Shown here: one piece after another, positions 11,683 through 22,091 of the stretch | Position numbering within the stretch: position 1 is the stretch's first letter | Layout: the number at the start of each line of letters is the position of its first letter | Assembly (NCBI GenBank): GCA_002682825.1 | Contig: NOKP01000015.1 | Coordinates: 310,001-374,000, forward strand | DNA length: 64,000 bases | Direction of reading: 5' to 3' | From: Neonectria sp. B-13 | Taxonomy: Eukaryota > Ascomycota > Sordariomycetes > Hypocreales > Nectriaceae | Notes under the pieces: model-generated | Told to the model about the DNA's origin: nothing | Seen by the model: the letters and a program-made list of their open reading frames with translations, nothing else | The model's database searches: none | Made by a program: the position numbers and the translations under genes

Positions 11683-13373
11683 TCAGCGTCGTGAAATGGC
11701 AACCTCAAGGCCCATAGGCTTCCGTAGAAATCCTTCGCGCGTCTCCATGACCCCTTGCCGTAGAACAACACCGTACCGCTTAATCCAAGTCGAAGCGAAC
11801 AACCTCATTTGCATTTCAGCAAGATTCCTCCCAACACAGGACCGCGGGCCATGACTGAAGGGAATAAAGGCATTCTTTTGCTCGTTTGTGATAGTTTCCC
11901 ATCTCTCAGGTCTAAAGTCGTCGGCGTCAGGGCCCCAGATCTCCTTCGAGTGATGGATGGTATAGGTGGGGACACTGAGGACGGTGCCAGGGCCAAAATG
12001 TCGTCCATGGAGAGTGATGCCGCGGGAGTTGGGTGGGATTTCACGCGGCAATCCAATTCCCGAGGGAGAGTGGTATCGCAGTGTCTCGTTGATGACATGT
12101 CCAAGGTATGGAAGTTGTTTGACCTGGTCATAAGTGGGAACGGTCTCATCTCCAGGCACGACTGTGTCAACCTCTTCCTGCAACTTCTGAAGCACTCCTG
12201 GTGTTCTGGCGACGTTGTATAGAAGGGCACATGAGGAGTTCGACGTTGTGTCGCTACCCGCGATCAGTTGCGTCAAGGCTTCGGCGGTCAGCTCGGCTCG
12301 ACCAAGAGGTTCTCCCTTCTCATCCCTTGCGTCCATCAAGCGAGATAAGAGATCCTTTCGGTTGATATCCGGCGGTCGTTCCAGTCGCTCGCTAACACAG
12401 GCGATGGCAATTCCGGCCAGATTCTCGACTGCTTGCAAACCTTGGCTGAAGAAGGGATCCGGCAGCCACTTCGCGTACGGCTTCAACCAAGGGACACATC
12501 CGAGCGTGGCCGAGACCTCACCACGGCGGTTCATGATCTCGCAGGCCGGGGCGTAGATGGCAGGGCTTGTTGGACTGGCCTTGACCTCGGCGATGTCTGC
12601 TCCGGAGGTAATCATTCCTAGCCTCGCTATCAGCACAGCTTCCAATTACTGGATTCTCAGCTACTTACCAAACGGCTTGCCGAACGCCAAGTCGGAGATG
12701 GTGTCGAAAGCCAGGTAGTTGACTGTGCAGATGTCAGTAATAGGTAATTAGGTCCATGAACGTGGAGTACGTACACCATGATAGACATTCTATGTCAGCA
12801 GAACCATCCGAGTTCACGGATCGCTGCACAATAGAGTCCCACTGCTTCACCCACAGCTCGAGGTTCTGGCGGATATATGGTTCGAATTCGACGATGGACT
12901 TTGGGGCAAACGTGTGAGAGACGATTTTCCTCTTGCGCGAATGCTCGGCCCTGTTTCTGGTGTTGAATAGACCACGATGGATGGAGACGAATGGGTCGTA
13001 GTAGTCACTGTTTGGTGTATGAGCGAGAGATTGATACGATTGAGAGTAATGGTGGTGAAACTCACGATTTAAGGAAACCGTTTCCGTGACCGTAGATGGC
13101 CTGGATGGCGCTCGCATCTGCGATGCTGATGTGGTTCGGGGCAATGCGCACAACGGGGCCCAGCTTCTTGTGGACCTTGTCGACCAAATCGTATCGTTTT
13201 CCTCGTCTGCAGGCCGAGAACAGCCAAAAGTTGCTGAACTGGGCTCCAAAGGGGGCCGGTATGCCTCGCAGGGATGAAAGAGTCACCAGGTACGAAAACA
13301 AATAGATGCCGACAATACCAGCGAGGGCCACAAGGGGCGCCCAGGGAGAAATCAGCACGCTTAGAACAGCCAT
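11683..13373 (-). CDS. bphA: benzoate 4-monooxygenase, cytochrome P450 CYP53 family
   Basis: ER-anchored P450 predicted to para-hydroxylate benzoate to 4-hydroxybenzoate. Four exons (13373-13066, 13007-12775, 12722-12669, 12617-11683) join to 1530 nt, 509 aa. The frame is kept through introns of 58, 52 and 51 nt. Visible features are an N-terminal membrane anchor (residues about 5-35) and the CYP53 hallmarks YGHGNGFLKS and FNTRNRAEHSRKRK. Others are the I-helix QLIAGSDTTSN, ExxR as NETLRYHS, FRPERW, the haem loop FSHGPRSCVGRN with the Cys ligand, and the family-typical tail METREGFLRKPMGL. It is transcribed divergently from a cytochrome b5 gene 1.19 kb away, a plausible redox partner. A paralogue lies at 32951-34545. 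Family assignment is firm. Benzoate as substrate is inferred from family. Confidence 0.93.
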
Positions 13374-14561
13374 TGTGTCGATGGTGTAGTCGAGAGCAAC
13401 CGGTAACTCCTGATTAATGCCATTGTCTCAGCGGGCTAGTTGATATTTGTATCTGCCAGTTGCGGATGACGTCGATTCCGCGAGCCTCAACGCGCAAAGG
13501 CCGGCCGCGAACATGGAGAGCACCGAAGCCAATGGGAGCAGCCGCAATTGCTGCAACTGCCGGCGCACCCCACAGATGCCACTGCTCCAGAATCGAGCCT
13601 CCACGGAACCCCGCAGTTTTTGCTGGTGCGGATGCGACTCTCGGCAGCGGCTCCTCGGCCGGGAAGCAAATCGGCAAATTCCCGAAGGCGAAAAATGGCG
13701 ACATTTCTCCGCGAGAGTCGACGCAGGTTGCTTCGGAGCGCCGGCACCGATGTCCGCAGAAGATCTACACACCCTGGAGATGAATCCATGCATCTTGTCT
13801 TTGTGCGGCAGCATTACTTTCGTGAATAACTCCAGACCAGCCACTCCGATCCACTCTTGAATCCGCCGCGGCGTACCAGGGCTACCCTACACCATGAACC
13901 ATGACACAGCGGCCCATGTTCGCACTCGGTCGGGATCATATGTTGAGATAAGCGCGTTCTTGATAGTCTCTGTAAATTAACCGCATATCTAAATGATATG
14001 CTGAGAGGGTCGTGGTAAAATATCACTGCGTGCCAGATGCAAAGACCTTGTCGGAGCGTTCGGGAGAATGTACCACAGACCGTGTCCAGTTTAGGACTTC
14101 AGTCAAGACATCCTTCGTGCAGCGCCGTCCAAGACAAATCCTACACTTGGCAGCGACCCTAAACAATTGTCGAACTCATCAAGTCGTATTCGTAGTCGCA
14201 ACATCCTTCTTCTCTCCTCGGCTTCCATCAACGGGACATTTGACCCCGCTCCCGTCCTCTCCGGGAAATTTAGATGTCGGGTCATCAGACACACGCCGAT
14301 TGGCTGGAGTGCGAGACATCAGCGCCTGGCCGGGCTGGAAGCACTCAAGTTCAGTGGAAACGGACAGTCACGGCCACTACGCCGATGGCCTGATCAGCAC
14401 TCGTCGTCGGATGTCTCCTTTCATCTGCATCGTCTCTCAAACAACTGCCTCAAACGACCCAAGCCATCAGATCGTCTTGACGCGCACGCTCGCACGCACA
14501 ACCGTCTCGACATTCTCATCAATCTGCACCGGACGCGATCCAAAGCTACTCCAAAGAAAAG
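13374..14561. promoter_or_regulatory. divergent promoter between CYP53 and cytochrome b5
   Basis: 1.19 kb between two divergent genes whose products could act together. Several overlapping frames exist, including one at 14012-14704 that runs into the cytochrome b5 exon, but none has a recognisable domain. No clear operator palindrome was found. Confidence 0.45.
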
Positions 14562-15167
14562 ATGGCATCTGTAACCGAACTCACCTACCAAGATGTCTCG
14601 GGACACTCCACCAAGAAGGATCTCTACGTCGTCATCCACGACAAGGTCTACAACTGCACCAACTTCATCGACGAGCACCCGTACGTCTATCTGAACCCAT
14701 CTAACAGCTTTGCACGCCCCTTTTCAGCTTTCTAGCGACTCGCGCTGCTAGTCTCGGGCCTGTACAAATCAAAGAGTAGCGAGCTGACTGCAGAAAATGT
14801 AGTGGTGGTGAAGAAGTCATGCTAGACGTCGGTGGTAAGGATGCAACTGAGGCGTTCGAGGACGTCGGACACAGCGACGAAGCTCGAGAAGTACTTGAGA
14901 CGCTATTTACTGGCAACTTGAAACGAGTAGTGAGTCGCCAGACCCTGCCAACCTGCTCATCTGTGACAAGATGCTGACATGTCTCGCATCTAGCCCGGCG
15001 ACCAAAAGCTGAAGGATCCCCCTTCAGCCCCCTCGCCTGCCGCCAAACCGTCTAGTGGGATGAGTACCGTGCTATACGCAATCGTCATTACCGGTGGCAT
15101 AGCCGCTGCTCTTGTTTATACGTATCTTCAAGAGCAGAAGGATATTGTCATGCCGGAGGAGGCATGA
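14562..15167 (+). CDS. cytochrome b5, tail-anchored
   Basis: Microsomal haem protein that donates electrons to P450s, desaturases and hydroxylases. Three exons, 14562-14680, 14803-14929 and 14994-15167, give 420 nt, 139 aa. The haem-binding core shows HPGG (His39) and a second ligand His63 in [10 protein letters not shown]. The C-terminus has a Pro/Ala-rich linker and a single membrane span ([21 protein letters not shown] region, about 108-128) ending in a short charged tail, typical of a tail anchor in the ER. The position head-to-head with a CYP53 P450 suggests a dedicated or co-regulated electron donor, although a housekeeping role cannot be excluded. Confidence 0.92.
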
Positions 15168-15624
15168 CGCAAGACATCTAGACACTGAGCGAGCGTGCGA
15201 CAGTGCTGCAACGCAAGGTGATATGGGTAATGACTCTGTTATTGATTAGGAGAGGCAAATGAGAACATTTTCTTCATGTTTCGGCCCCGACGGAGTTCTA
15301 TCGTATTATGTAGTCGGCTGACACGAGAGCTTCACAATATCCCTGTCTTGAGTGTACAGAAGCAAAGAAAACAAGATACCAGTTGACTCAGAGACGAACC
15401 TCAAGCAGATCAAAATCTGGTTCCATTCCTAGACCCAAGTTCTTGCCTCAGGATTCTGAATTTTGAGCTAATGTTGGCTGAGCGAGTGGCTGAGGTCGCC
15501 TCCACTTTCACTGCCTTCCGATGTGTGAGTCAGACAACATTTACAAAAGAGTCATGTAGTTGGCATAGTTATCTTGTCTTCATACCCTCTTATTCTTTGC
15601 AACAAAGAAGACAAAAGTGTCAAA
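15168..15624. other. intergenic between cytochrome b5 and Thg1-like gene
   Basis: 456 bp holding the 3' end of the b5 transcript and the leader of the next gene. No other feature was seen. Confidence 0.5.
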
Positions 15625-16449
15625 ATGGAGGGCCGGCCGACCCTGCTCGACGAGGAGCCGCGTAAGTCGCTTGCCACACGCATGAAAGACTACGAAGCCG
15701 CGACAGAAATCCATCTCGAACTATCCCAACCCGCCATCCTCCGACTTGACGGCCATACCTTTTCAAAATTCACGGCACCATTTTCCAAGCCTTTCGACGA
15801 GCGGTTGCACGTAGCAATGGTTAAGACGTGTGCCGATCTGCTGAATGCATACCCGGCAGCCACCCTCGCCTACACACAGTCGGATGAAATCACCCTTGTT
15901 TTCCCAGACGGAGTTGGGAGCTTCAACGGCCGTGTCATGAAGATTGCCACGCTCGCTGCTGGCTTTTGCTCTGTTCACTTCTATTCACACCTCATGGTCG
16001 CACTGGTCGAGACGCCTGAGCCGGCGGTCAAGGGGCTTGCCTCTCTTCCACTCCCCCACTTTGATGGCCGCATATTCAACGTCCCGAGCGTCGAGGAGTG
16101 TGTCAACAATATCCTATGGCGATGCCGTGGTGATGCCGTCAGAAATAGCATATCGGCCTTTGCGCGGAGCCTTTTCTCGACAAAGCAATTGCACGGGAAA
16201 AACAAGGACGACATGGTGGAGATGGCCCAGCAGGAGAAGGGTGTCACTTACGAGGAGTCTGTGCCGAGGTGGGCGCTGGAGGGATCGATTGTGAAGAAGA
16301 CTCTCGTCAAGATGAAAGCGGTAGACATGAAAACTGGCGAGTCAGTCACTGCAGTGCGGACGAGGACAAGGTGCGAGGATAGAGGAATGACTGAATTTTC
16401 GGATGAGAACTTGGCTCTGGTGAGGGACAAGTACTGGCCTGAAGCTTAA
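15625..16449 (+). CDS. Thg1-like protein (3'-5' RNA polymerase family)
   Basis: Intronless 274-aa member of the tRNA-His guanylyltransferase superfamily, enzymes that add nucleotides in the 3'-5' direction. The Thg1 fold motifs are visible: RLDGHTFSKFT near residues 46-56 (first metal aspartate), FDERLH, then YTQSDEITLVF with the second acidic pair. FDGRIFNVPSVEECVNNILWRCRGDAVRNS and LHGK follow. The FDxRxFN / WRxxDAxRNS / LHGK pattern matches bacterial-type Thg1-like proteins (TLPs, linked to repair of truncated tRNA 5' ends) better than the canonical eukaryotic Thg1 that makes G-1 on tRNA-His. The start at 15625 (CAAAATGGAG context) is preferred to an upstream in-frame ATG at 15574. It sits in the middle of the aromatic gene block without obvious metabolic connection. 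Confidence 0.88.
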   Translation: MEGRPTLLDEEPRKSLATRMKDYEAATEIHLELSQPAILRLDGHTFSKFTAPFSKPFDERLHVAMVKTCADLLNAYPAATLAYTQSDEITLVFPDGVGSFNGRVMKIATLAAGFCSVHFYSHLMVALVETPEPAVKGLASLPLPHFDGRIFNVPSVEECVNNILWRCRGDAVRNSISAFARSLFSTKQLHGKNKDDMVEMAQQEKGVTYEESVPRWALEGSIVKKTLVKMKAVDMKTGESVTAVRTRTRCEDRGMTEFSDENLALVRDKYWPEA

Positions 16450-16799
16450 ATCACCATTATTCCAGGGCGACCTGCGTCACTGTCATCGTTCTCACGGATA
16501 TCTTAGACATCAATGTCGTACAAATCTATCGATCCCTGACGCAGGATCATCATTAATTAAAGATTTTATCACAAGGCTTATGTTTATGTACAGAGCTCTA
16601 AGGAGAGGACTCTTTCTATGTCCAGAAACCCGACTCACGCGCGTAAATAAACAGCTTTCTAACTACACAATGAAGCATGATAATTCCTTAAATCGGCAAG
16701 AAATCATCCAAGAACAGTGTCACCATAACATCAGGTATTTCTTGTAGCAGAGCTTCTTCCAGCCTTGGTTAAAACCATAACTCAGAGAATATTCTGACG
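16450..16799. other. tail-to-tail intergenic region
   Basis: 350 bp between the converging Thg1-like and alcohol dehydrogenase genes, AT-rich, probably holding both 3' UTRs. No gene was seen. Confidence 0.5.
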
Positions 16800-18099
16800 C
16801 TAACTCCACCTGAGAACCGCCTTCAATGTCTTTCCGCTCTTGGTATCTTTGATTGCTTGGTCAAAATCCTTCATGTCATAAACGCTAATCAAGTTCTCGA
16901 TGGGATAATTTCCCTTGGCATGCTCCTCCATTAAGAATGGTATTAGCTGAAGAAATGTTAGCGTTAGTTCATCACTAAGTATATATAGAGATGGTTACCT
17001 TGGACGGAACCGCATCTCCTTCGCAACAACCGACATACTGCCGACCGTTGACGAGATGGGCGAAGACGTCAATACCGGCCCTTTTCCCGGGCTGAAAGAC
17101 GGTGGTCAGTTAATGGTGCTTAAAGAACCAGTCGTTAAACACTAGAACGACTTACAGCTGGTGCCCCGACGGTGGCAGCTTTGCCGCGTGTTCCAAGGCA
17201 ATCAACCATGTTCTGGATGACTGCCGGGACGCCAGAACAATCCACAGCATAATGAACACCGTTCGGCGGAGAGATTTGTTGGATTTTCGAAACAAGCTCT
17301 GGGTCGCTTCCAATAATTGTTTGGGTGGCTCCAAGCTTCTTGGCCAGATCTAGTCGAGATTGTTGGAGGTCGACGGCGATGATCTCCTTGGCCCCGCGCA
17401 TCTTAGCAGCCATTATTGCGCTCATTCCCACGGATCCAACACCGAAGATCGCGATTGTTTTGCCGGCTTCGACGTTTAATGTGTTCAGAATAGCTCCCGC
17501 GCCTGTCTGTAGTCCACAGCCCAGTGGTGCAAACAGAGCGAGGTCTGTATCGCTGTTTACCTTTACCAGGCTTGACCGATGGGCGACTGTGTGGCGGGCG
17601 AAAGAACTTTGACCGAAGAAGCTGCTATACATGCTTTGCTTCCCGCTCTTGCTCTGAATGGACAAGGTGGCAGATCCATCGCTACGTTTCCCGCCAAAGT
17701 TGAGTGGGACAAAGGAATAACAGTATGCAGGGTGGCCAGACTTGCATTGCTCACAAGTTGCACAGTGGGCGAACGAGAGCAGGACTTTGTCACCAGGCAC
17801 TAGGTCTGTAATGCTTGAACCGACTTCCTTCACAATTCCACCTCCTGTACTGGTAATTAGACCTCAGGTCGACAGATAGGGATATTCTGGAACGAATGAG
17901 TCGACTGACCTTCATGACCAAGAACGGCTGGGGCTGAGGCAGGGAGGGTGCCTTCAGCACAAGACAAATCAGTGTGACAGAGCCCAGTAGCGTGAATTTC
18001 AATCAACGCTTCATCGTCTCTAATTTTATCGACAGTGACTTCCTCCAAGGAGAATGGTCCCTTTATTTCTTTGAGGACTAGCGCAGTCGTGGTCGTCAT
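16800..18099 (-). CDS. zinc-dependent aryl-alcohol dehydrogenase (MDR family)
   Basis: NAD(P)-dependent medium-chain dehydrogenase expected to interconvert aromatic (benzyl-type) alcohols and aldehydes. Four exons, 18099-17910, 17844-17156, 17091-16999 and 16946-16800, total 1119 nt and 372 aa. Catalytic zinc ligands are seen as GLCHTD (Cys41) and GHEG (His62). The structural zinc loop is CATCEQCKSGHPAYC. The nucleotide fold has GVGSVGMSA. Length and the structural-zinc loop match benzyl/aryl-alcohol dehydrogenases. It is transcribed away from an aryl-aldehyde dehydrogenase (19749-21252), consistent with consecutive steps. Substrate preference is inferred from family and neighbours. Confidence 0.9.
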
Positions 18100-18392
18100 G
18101 ATGTAGTTTATTCTGGTTCAAATCTCGTTTGGCTGATAGCTTGCAATTAGGTCGAGTCAAGATATCAAGGTAGAGGAACAAAAATGTTTTGAATAAGAGG
18201 CATACGCGTTAGAGGAATACGGGATTGGGTGTGGTAAATAAATGGCATTTAGCCCTTCACACGGGGAACAGTCTAGCGTCTTCAAGTTGCCGTCCATCTA
18301 TCCCGACTCCCGAACGGGAACTTGACTACCGCACCGGATCTTGGCCCTCCTCGGAGCCCAACTTAGTGCTTTCAGCTCCGCAGTGACTCTTA

Positions 18393-18404
18393 ACCCCATG
18401 GGGT
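18393..18404. promoter_or_regulatory. 12-bp palindrome in nested dyad
   Basis: ACCCCATGGGGT is a perfect palindrome, and TCCGCA (18377-18382) and TGCGGA (18407-18412) flank it as a second, slightly off-centre inverted repeat. The site is a candidate regulator-binding site. Confidence 0.4.
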
Positions 18405-18420
18405 AATGCGGAAATGACAA

Positions 18421-18438
18421 GTTGACCTATAGGTCAAC
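18421..18438. promoter_or_regulatory. perfect 18-bp palindrome, candidate operator
   Basis: GTTGACCTATAGGTCAAC reads identically on both strands with no spacer. It lies 322 bp upstream of the alcohol dehydrogenase start and 17 bp past the neighbouring 12-bp palindrome. Confidence 0.55.
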
Positions 18439-18987
18439 AGGTCTGCGGGGTTTGCACGTCACGCCTCAAACTAGCCTTCGGCTTCCAGATACAGAGGATG
18501 CGATCACTCGCTCGCATGAGATTCGCTCCGAAGATTATGCACATCGAGTCAACGGACAGGGTTAGTGAGAAGCAGGGATAACGTGGTTAAGTCCGGTCTG
18601 CCGAGACAGTGTGCGCAACTTAGAGCACAGCATCCACCCTTAGCAACGATATCATGTTGTCACGACACAAGTCGGTCAACCGCATCAGTTTACCTAGGCT
18701 AAGTGCACAGAAAATCATTAAGATTAAACAGGCTGTGGTATTACGTTTCGATGAGCCCGAATTCGTAGAAGAACGGTATTCTGCAAGGTGACGAACCCCA
18801 ATTTGAACAGTTAAATTATTGCGGGACGTCAACCTCGAGGCTTGTATGGAGTCATATAGAACGATGGTGCCGTTTACGTTTGAGCCTTGCTATATAAATT
18901 GCAAACCCGTGATTGTCTTGATGACATCTTTCCTTCCCTCGCCCAATGTTTCACTACATTCTGCCCAATATCCAGTATCCTGTGACA

Positions 18988-19068
18988 GCCGACAATAAGT
19001 TTCACGAGGTAGAGCAACCCTGCAGCCGACACTGAGTTGCACGAGGTGGAGCAGCCCTGTAGCCGACG
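18988..19068. repeat. 37-bp tandem repeat
   Basis: About 2.2 copies of a 37-bp unit starting GCCGAC (18988, 19025, 19062) and containing CACGAGGT. It lies in the dehydrogenase promoter region. Confidence 0.75.
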
Positions 19069-19748
19069 CTAAATAAATAGGCGTCTTCCCTTATCCCTCC
19101 CGGATGCGGGGTTAGAGGTTTGAGACTCTGGCACATGCCCCGGTTCCCCGTGGATTATGACGATTCTGGACCGAGTGCGTCAGGTTGGTGATGGAGCTTC
19201 CCACTGCCGCTCCTCGGCACCGAGGACCTCGAGAACACGCTAGTTGGCGCTAAGATGCGGGGTACGGATGAGACTTGCCAAATGGGACAGATTTTCCAAT
19301 GCGTTCTTGGCAACTTTTAGGTTAGGTGGTGGTCTCCAAGCGGACACCACCAATGTTCGGAATGGAGTCTCGCGGAGGGAATCCTAGATTCCAGATATCC
19401 GAACTCCGCCCCGTGTTCTATGCGGGGTAATGTATTGACTAAAACCTAGATACGAGGATTAATCTAGATAGCGGCTTAAATAGAGTGGACAATGACGACT
19501 AGCCATGCCACTGGGGATTCGAGCGGGTCTTCACCGACATAACCGACTTGATAAACCCTGGTATCAGGTATGCTCGTCTTGGTTGAATAAGTCCCTTCCT
19601 CAAATACTTGCCTTCATTCACCATATATTATCAATTTGCAGCGCCGGCTTGATTTTTCCTCGTTGTACTACCCAGTTATCTGTCCACTTGTACGACCCAC
19701 GGCTTGGCAATTGGTATGAGGAGAAGCTAACACATTGCAGCAACAACC

Positions 19749-21252
19749 ATGCCGGGGCAAACTACCGACTCAGTGCCCAATCGGGGCCAGCCCGTCCCTC
19801 TGGTCATCGATGGACGCGAGGTTGTCCCAGATGATCTTTTCGATGTCTACAGCGCCAACACCGGGAAGGTCGTCCACAAGTGCGCGAACGCCGACCCAAC
19901 CTACGCCTTGGCCGCCGTCGATGCTGGAGTCAAGGCCTTCGAATCCTGGAGCCAAACCACACCTGGTCAACGTCGAACCATCTTCTTAAAGGCGGTCGAG
20001 ATCCTCGACAAGCGAGAAAGCGAGTTGAAAGAATACATGATGCAGGAAACTGGCAGCGATGATGGGTGGGCTGCCTTCAACGTGACGCTCGGAAAAGAGT
20101 GCCTCCTCGATTGCGCGGGCAGGATCATGGCCATCGAAGGGAGAATCCCAGCCACCCAGGACCCATCCGTTGGAGCACTCATCGTCAAGGAGCCGTACGG
20201 CGTTATTCTAGCCATGGCCCCGTGGTAAGATGTTCCGCTGGAGTGAAGTACACAGCAGCGTGCTAATGGCGGACAGGAATGCACCATATGCACTGGGCTT
20301 CAGAGCGGTTGCATGGGCAATTGCTGCCGGAAACACGGTCGTTTTCAAGGGCTCCGAAATGAGCCCCCGCACGCTCTGGGCGATATCCTCAGTACTCCAG
20401 GAAGCCGGCCTCCCCAATGGTGTTCTCAACTACCTTGCTTGCACCCCAGGCAATGCACCAGGCGTCGCGAAGGCCTTGATCGAGAGCCCACATATCAAAA
20501 AGATCAACTTCACCGGCAGCTCAGGTGTCGGTCGCATTGTTGCCCAGATGGCGGGAGCGAACCTGAAGCCAATCCTGTTGGAGCTCGGAGGAAAGGCACC
20601 TGCTATTGTGTGTGAGGATGCAGATCTCGATGTCGCGGCCAAGCAGTGCGTGCTCGGGGCGTTCATGTACTCTGGACAGATCTGCATGAGCACGGAACGC
20701 ATTCTTGTCCACAAGTCAGTCCGTGCTGGCCTCGAGGAGAAGCTGAAGGAATGGGTGGATAACATCTTCCCGTCGAAGAATGATGCCCCCGTAGTCATTA
20801 CTGACCACTCTGTGACGAAGAATAAGGGTCTTATCAAGGAGGCGTTGACCAAGGGAGCAACGATCGTGGCCGGAAACGTCGATGCTGTCGAGAAGACCAA
20901 GACGCGAATGAGACCCGTCATCATTAGCAACGTGAAGCCGGATATGGACATCTACATGACAGAGTCGTTTGGTCCTACTGTGTCAGTCATTGAATTCGAG
21001 ACTGAGGAGGAAGCACTACGCATCGCCAACGACACCGAATACGGTCTCAGCTCTGCCATCTTTTCTCGAGACTTGAGAAGGGCGTTGCGCCTTGCAAAGA
21101 GGATAGAGACGGGCGCTGTGCACATTAACAAAATGAGCGTTCATGACGAGGCTGTTCTGCCGCATGGAGGAGCCAAGTCCAGTGGCTTTGGGAGGTTCAA
21201 CGCTGGTATGGAGGAGTGGGTGAGGACGAAGAACATTACGTACGATATCTGA
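19749..21252 (+). CDS. aryl-aldehyde dehydrogenase (benzaldehyde/vanillin/salicylaldehyde type)
   Basis: NAD(P)-dependent aldehyde dehydrogenase of 483 aa, from two exons (19749-20224, 20277-21252) with a 52-nt intron. ALDH landmarks are FTGSSGVGR (cofactor site), LELGGKAP with the general-base Glu261, and SGQICMSTERI with catalytic Cys295. The GQICMST wording around the nucleophile matches the vanillin/salicylaldehyde/benzaldehyde dehydrogenase branch. It is predicted to oxidise an aromatic aldehyde to the acid, which is the substrate type of the neighbouring CYP53. It is divergent from the aryl-alcohol dehydrogenase. The start at 19749 follows GCAACAACC and gives a normal family N-terminus. 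Confidence 0.92.
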
Positions 21253-22091
21253 GTGCGGTGCAGGATTCCCAACGTTGGAATTGTAGTTAATCAGGTAATA
21301 AACGAAATATTTAACACATGATTTCCCGTTGATTTTAACGCTGTTGGGGGAAGATCGTCAGACACTCGCAATATTCCAGGGTTCTAGACGCTGAAAAAAC
21401 ACGCTGCACTCGACAAATCTAGATGCAACTGACAGTCTGCAGAAACCGTCAGCACATTGCTCCCATGTACGACCCAGGGCACGACAGGTAGCATCAAATC
21501 TGTGCATAGGGCCGGATGATCTTGGCGATAAGTAACGCTTGTCCGTCAATCGAGATATGCTTATTTTGCAACGTCTCTCTGCAGGATGAGATCTGAACGG
21601 TGGACGAATAGACAGCACAACGTTGACAACCAAGCCGGTTAACTATGGCCCACACCTCTCGTCCACGGATGGCCGGAGGCCATTCCTCAAGCCCACCCCC
21701 ACAAAGGCGTCGATGATTGGCAATAGCTTCGAGAATGGACTACATCTAGGACTATTCAGACCTAGCCAGCTCGGCCTCCCCAGATGGCTTGTGTTTACCC
21801 CGCGTCACGCGGGGCAAGGGGTAACGCTAGACGTCACTTGTGGCTAGATTCATCACATATCGTGGGGGGCGAAATCACGGCAAATGAGACCGGCTGCGAG
21901 TAAGCCGACGGTTGATTGGTTGGGCACTTCCACGTCCCCGTTTTCCCGAGTTCTCTCCATGGATGGATGGCCTCTTCAATCTTCCATAAAACGATCTGCC
22001 AGTTTGCTGCTCCACTCAGAACACCACCGTGCTGCCGCAATTCCCTCGGCATGATGAAAATTTGCTGCGCTTCGAGATAACTCAAACAAAC
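21253..22091. promoter_or_regulatory. upstream region of the Zn2Cys6 regulator
   Basis: 839 bp without a supported gene. A 17-bp inverted repeat at 21798-21814 carries two divergent GCGGGG cores. Confidence 0.5.
21798..21814. promoter_or_regulatory. CCCCGCGT-c-ACGCGGGG inverted repeat
   Basis: Perfect 8-bp arms around one base, placing two GCGGGG (CreA-type SYGGRG) sites back to back about 280 bp before the regulator start. It could be a CreA double site or an autoregulatory operator. Confidence 0.5.

Larger units (their letters stand above)
18100..19748. promoter_or_regulatory. shared divergent promoter of aryl-alcohol and aldehyde dehydrogenases
   Basis: 1.65 kb without a gene. It contains a perfect 18-bp palindrome (18421-18438), a 12-bp palindrome within a larger TCCGCA/TGCGGA dyad (18377-18412) and four GCGGGG hexamers (18445-18450, 19106-19111, 19257-19262, 19422-19427) that fit the CreA consensus SYGGRG. 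It also holds a 37-bp tandem repeat (18988-19068). The density of dyads is unusual for this window and suits co-regulation with carbon catabolite repression. Confidence 0.6.

Noticed and set aside
14012..14704. 230-codon plus-strand frame running into cytochrome b5
   Set aside because: Low complexity, no domain, and it overlaps the b5 exon 1 in another frame.
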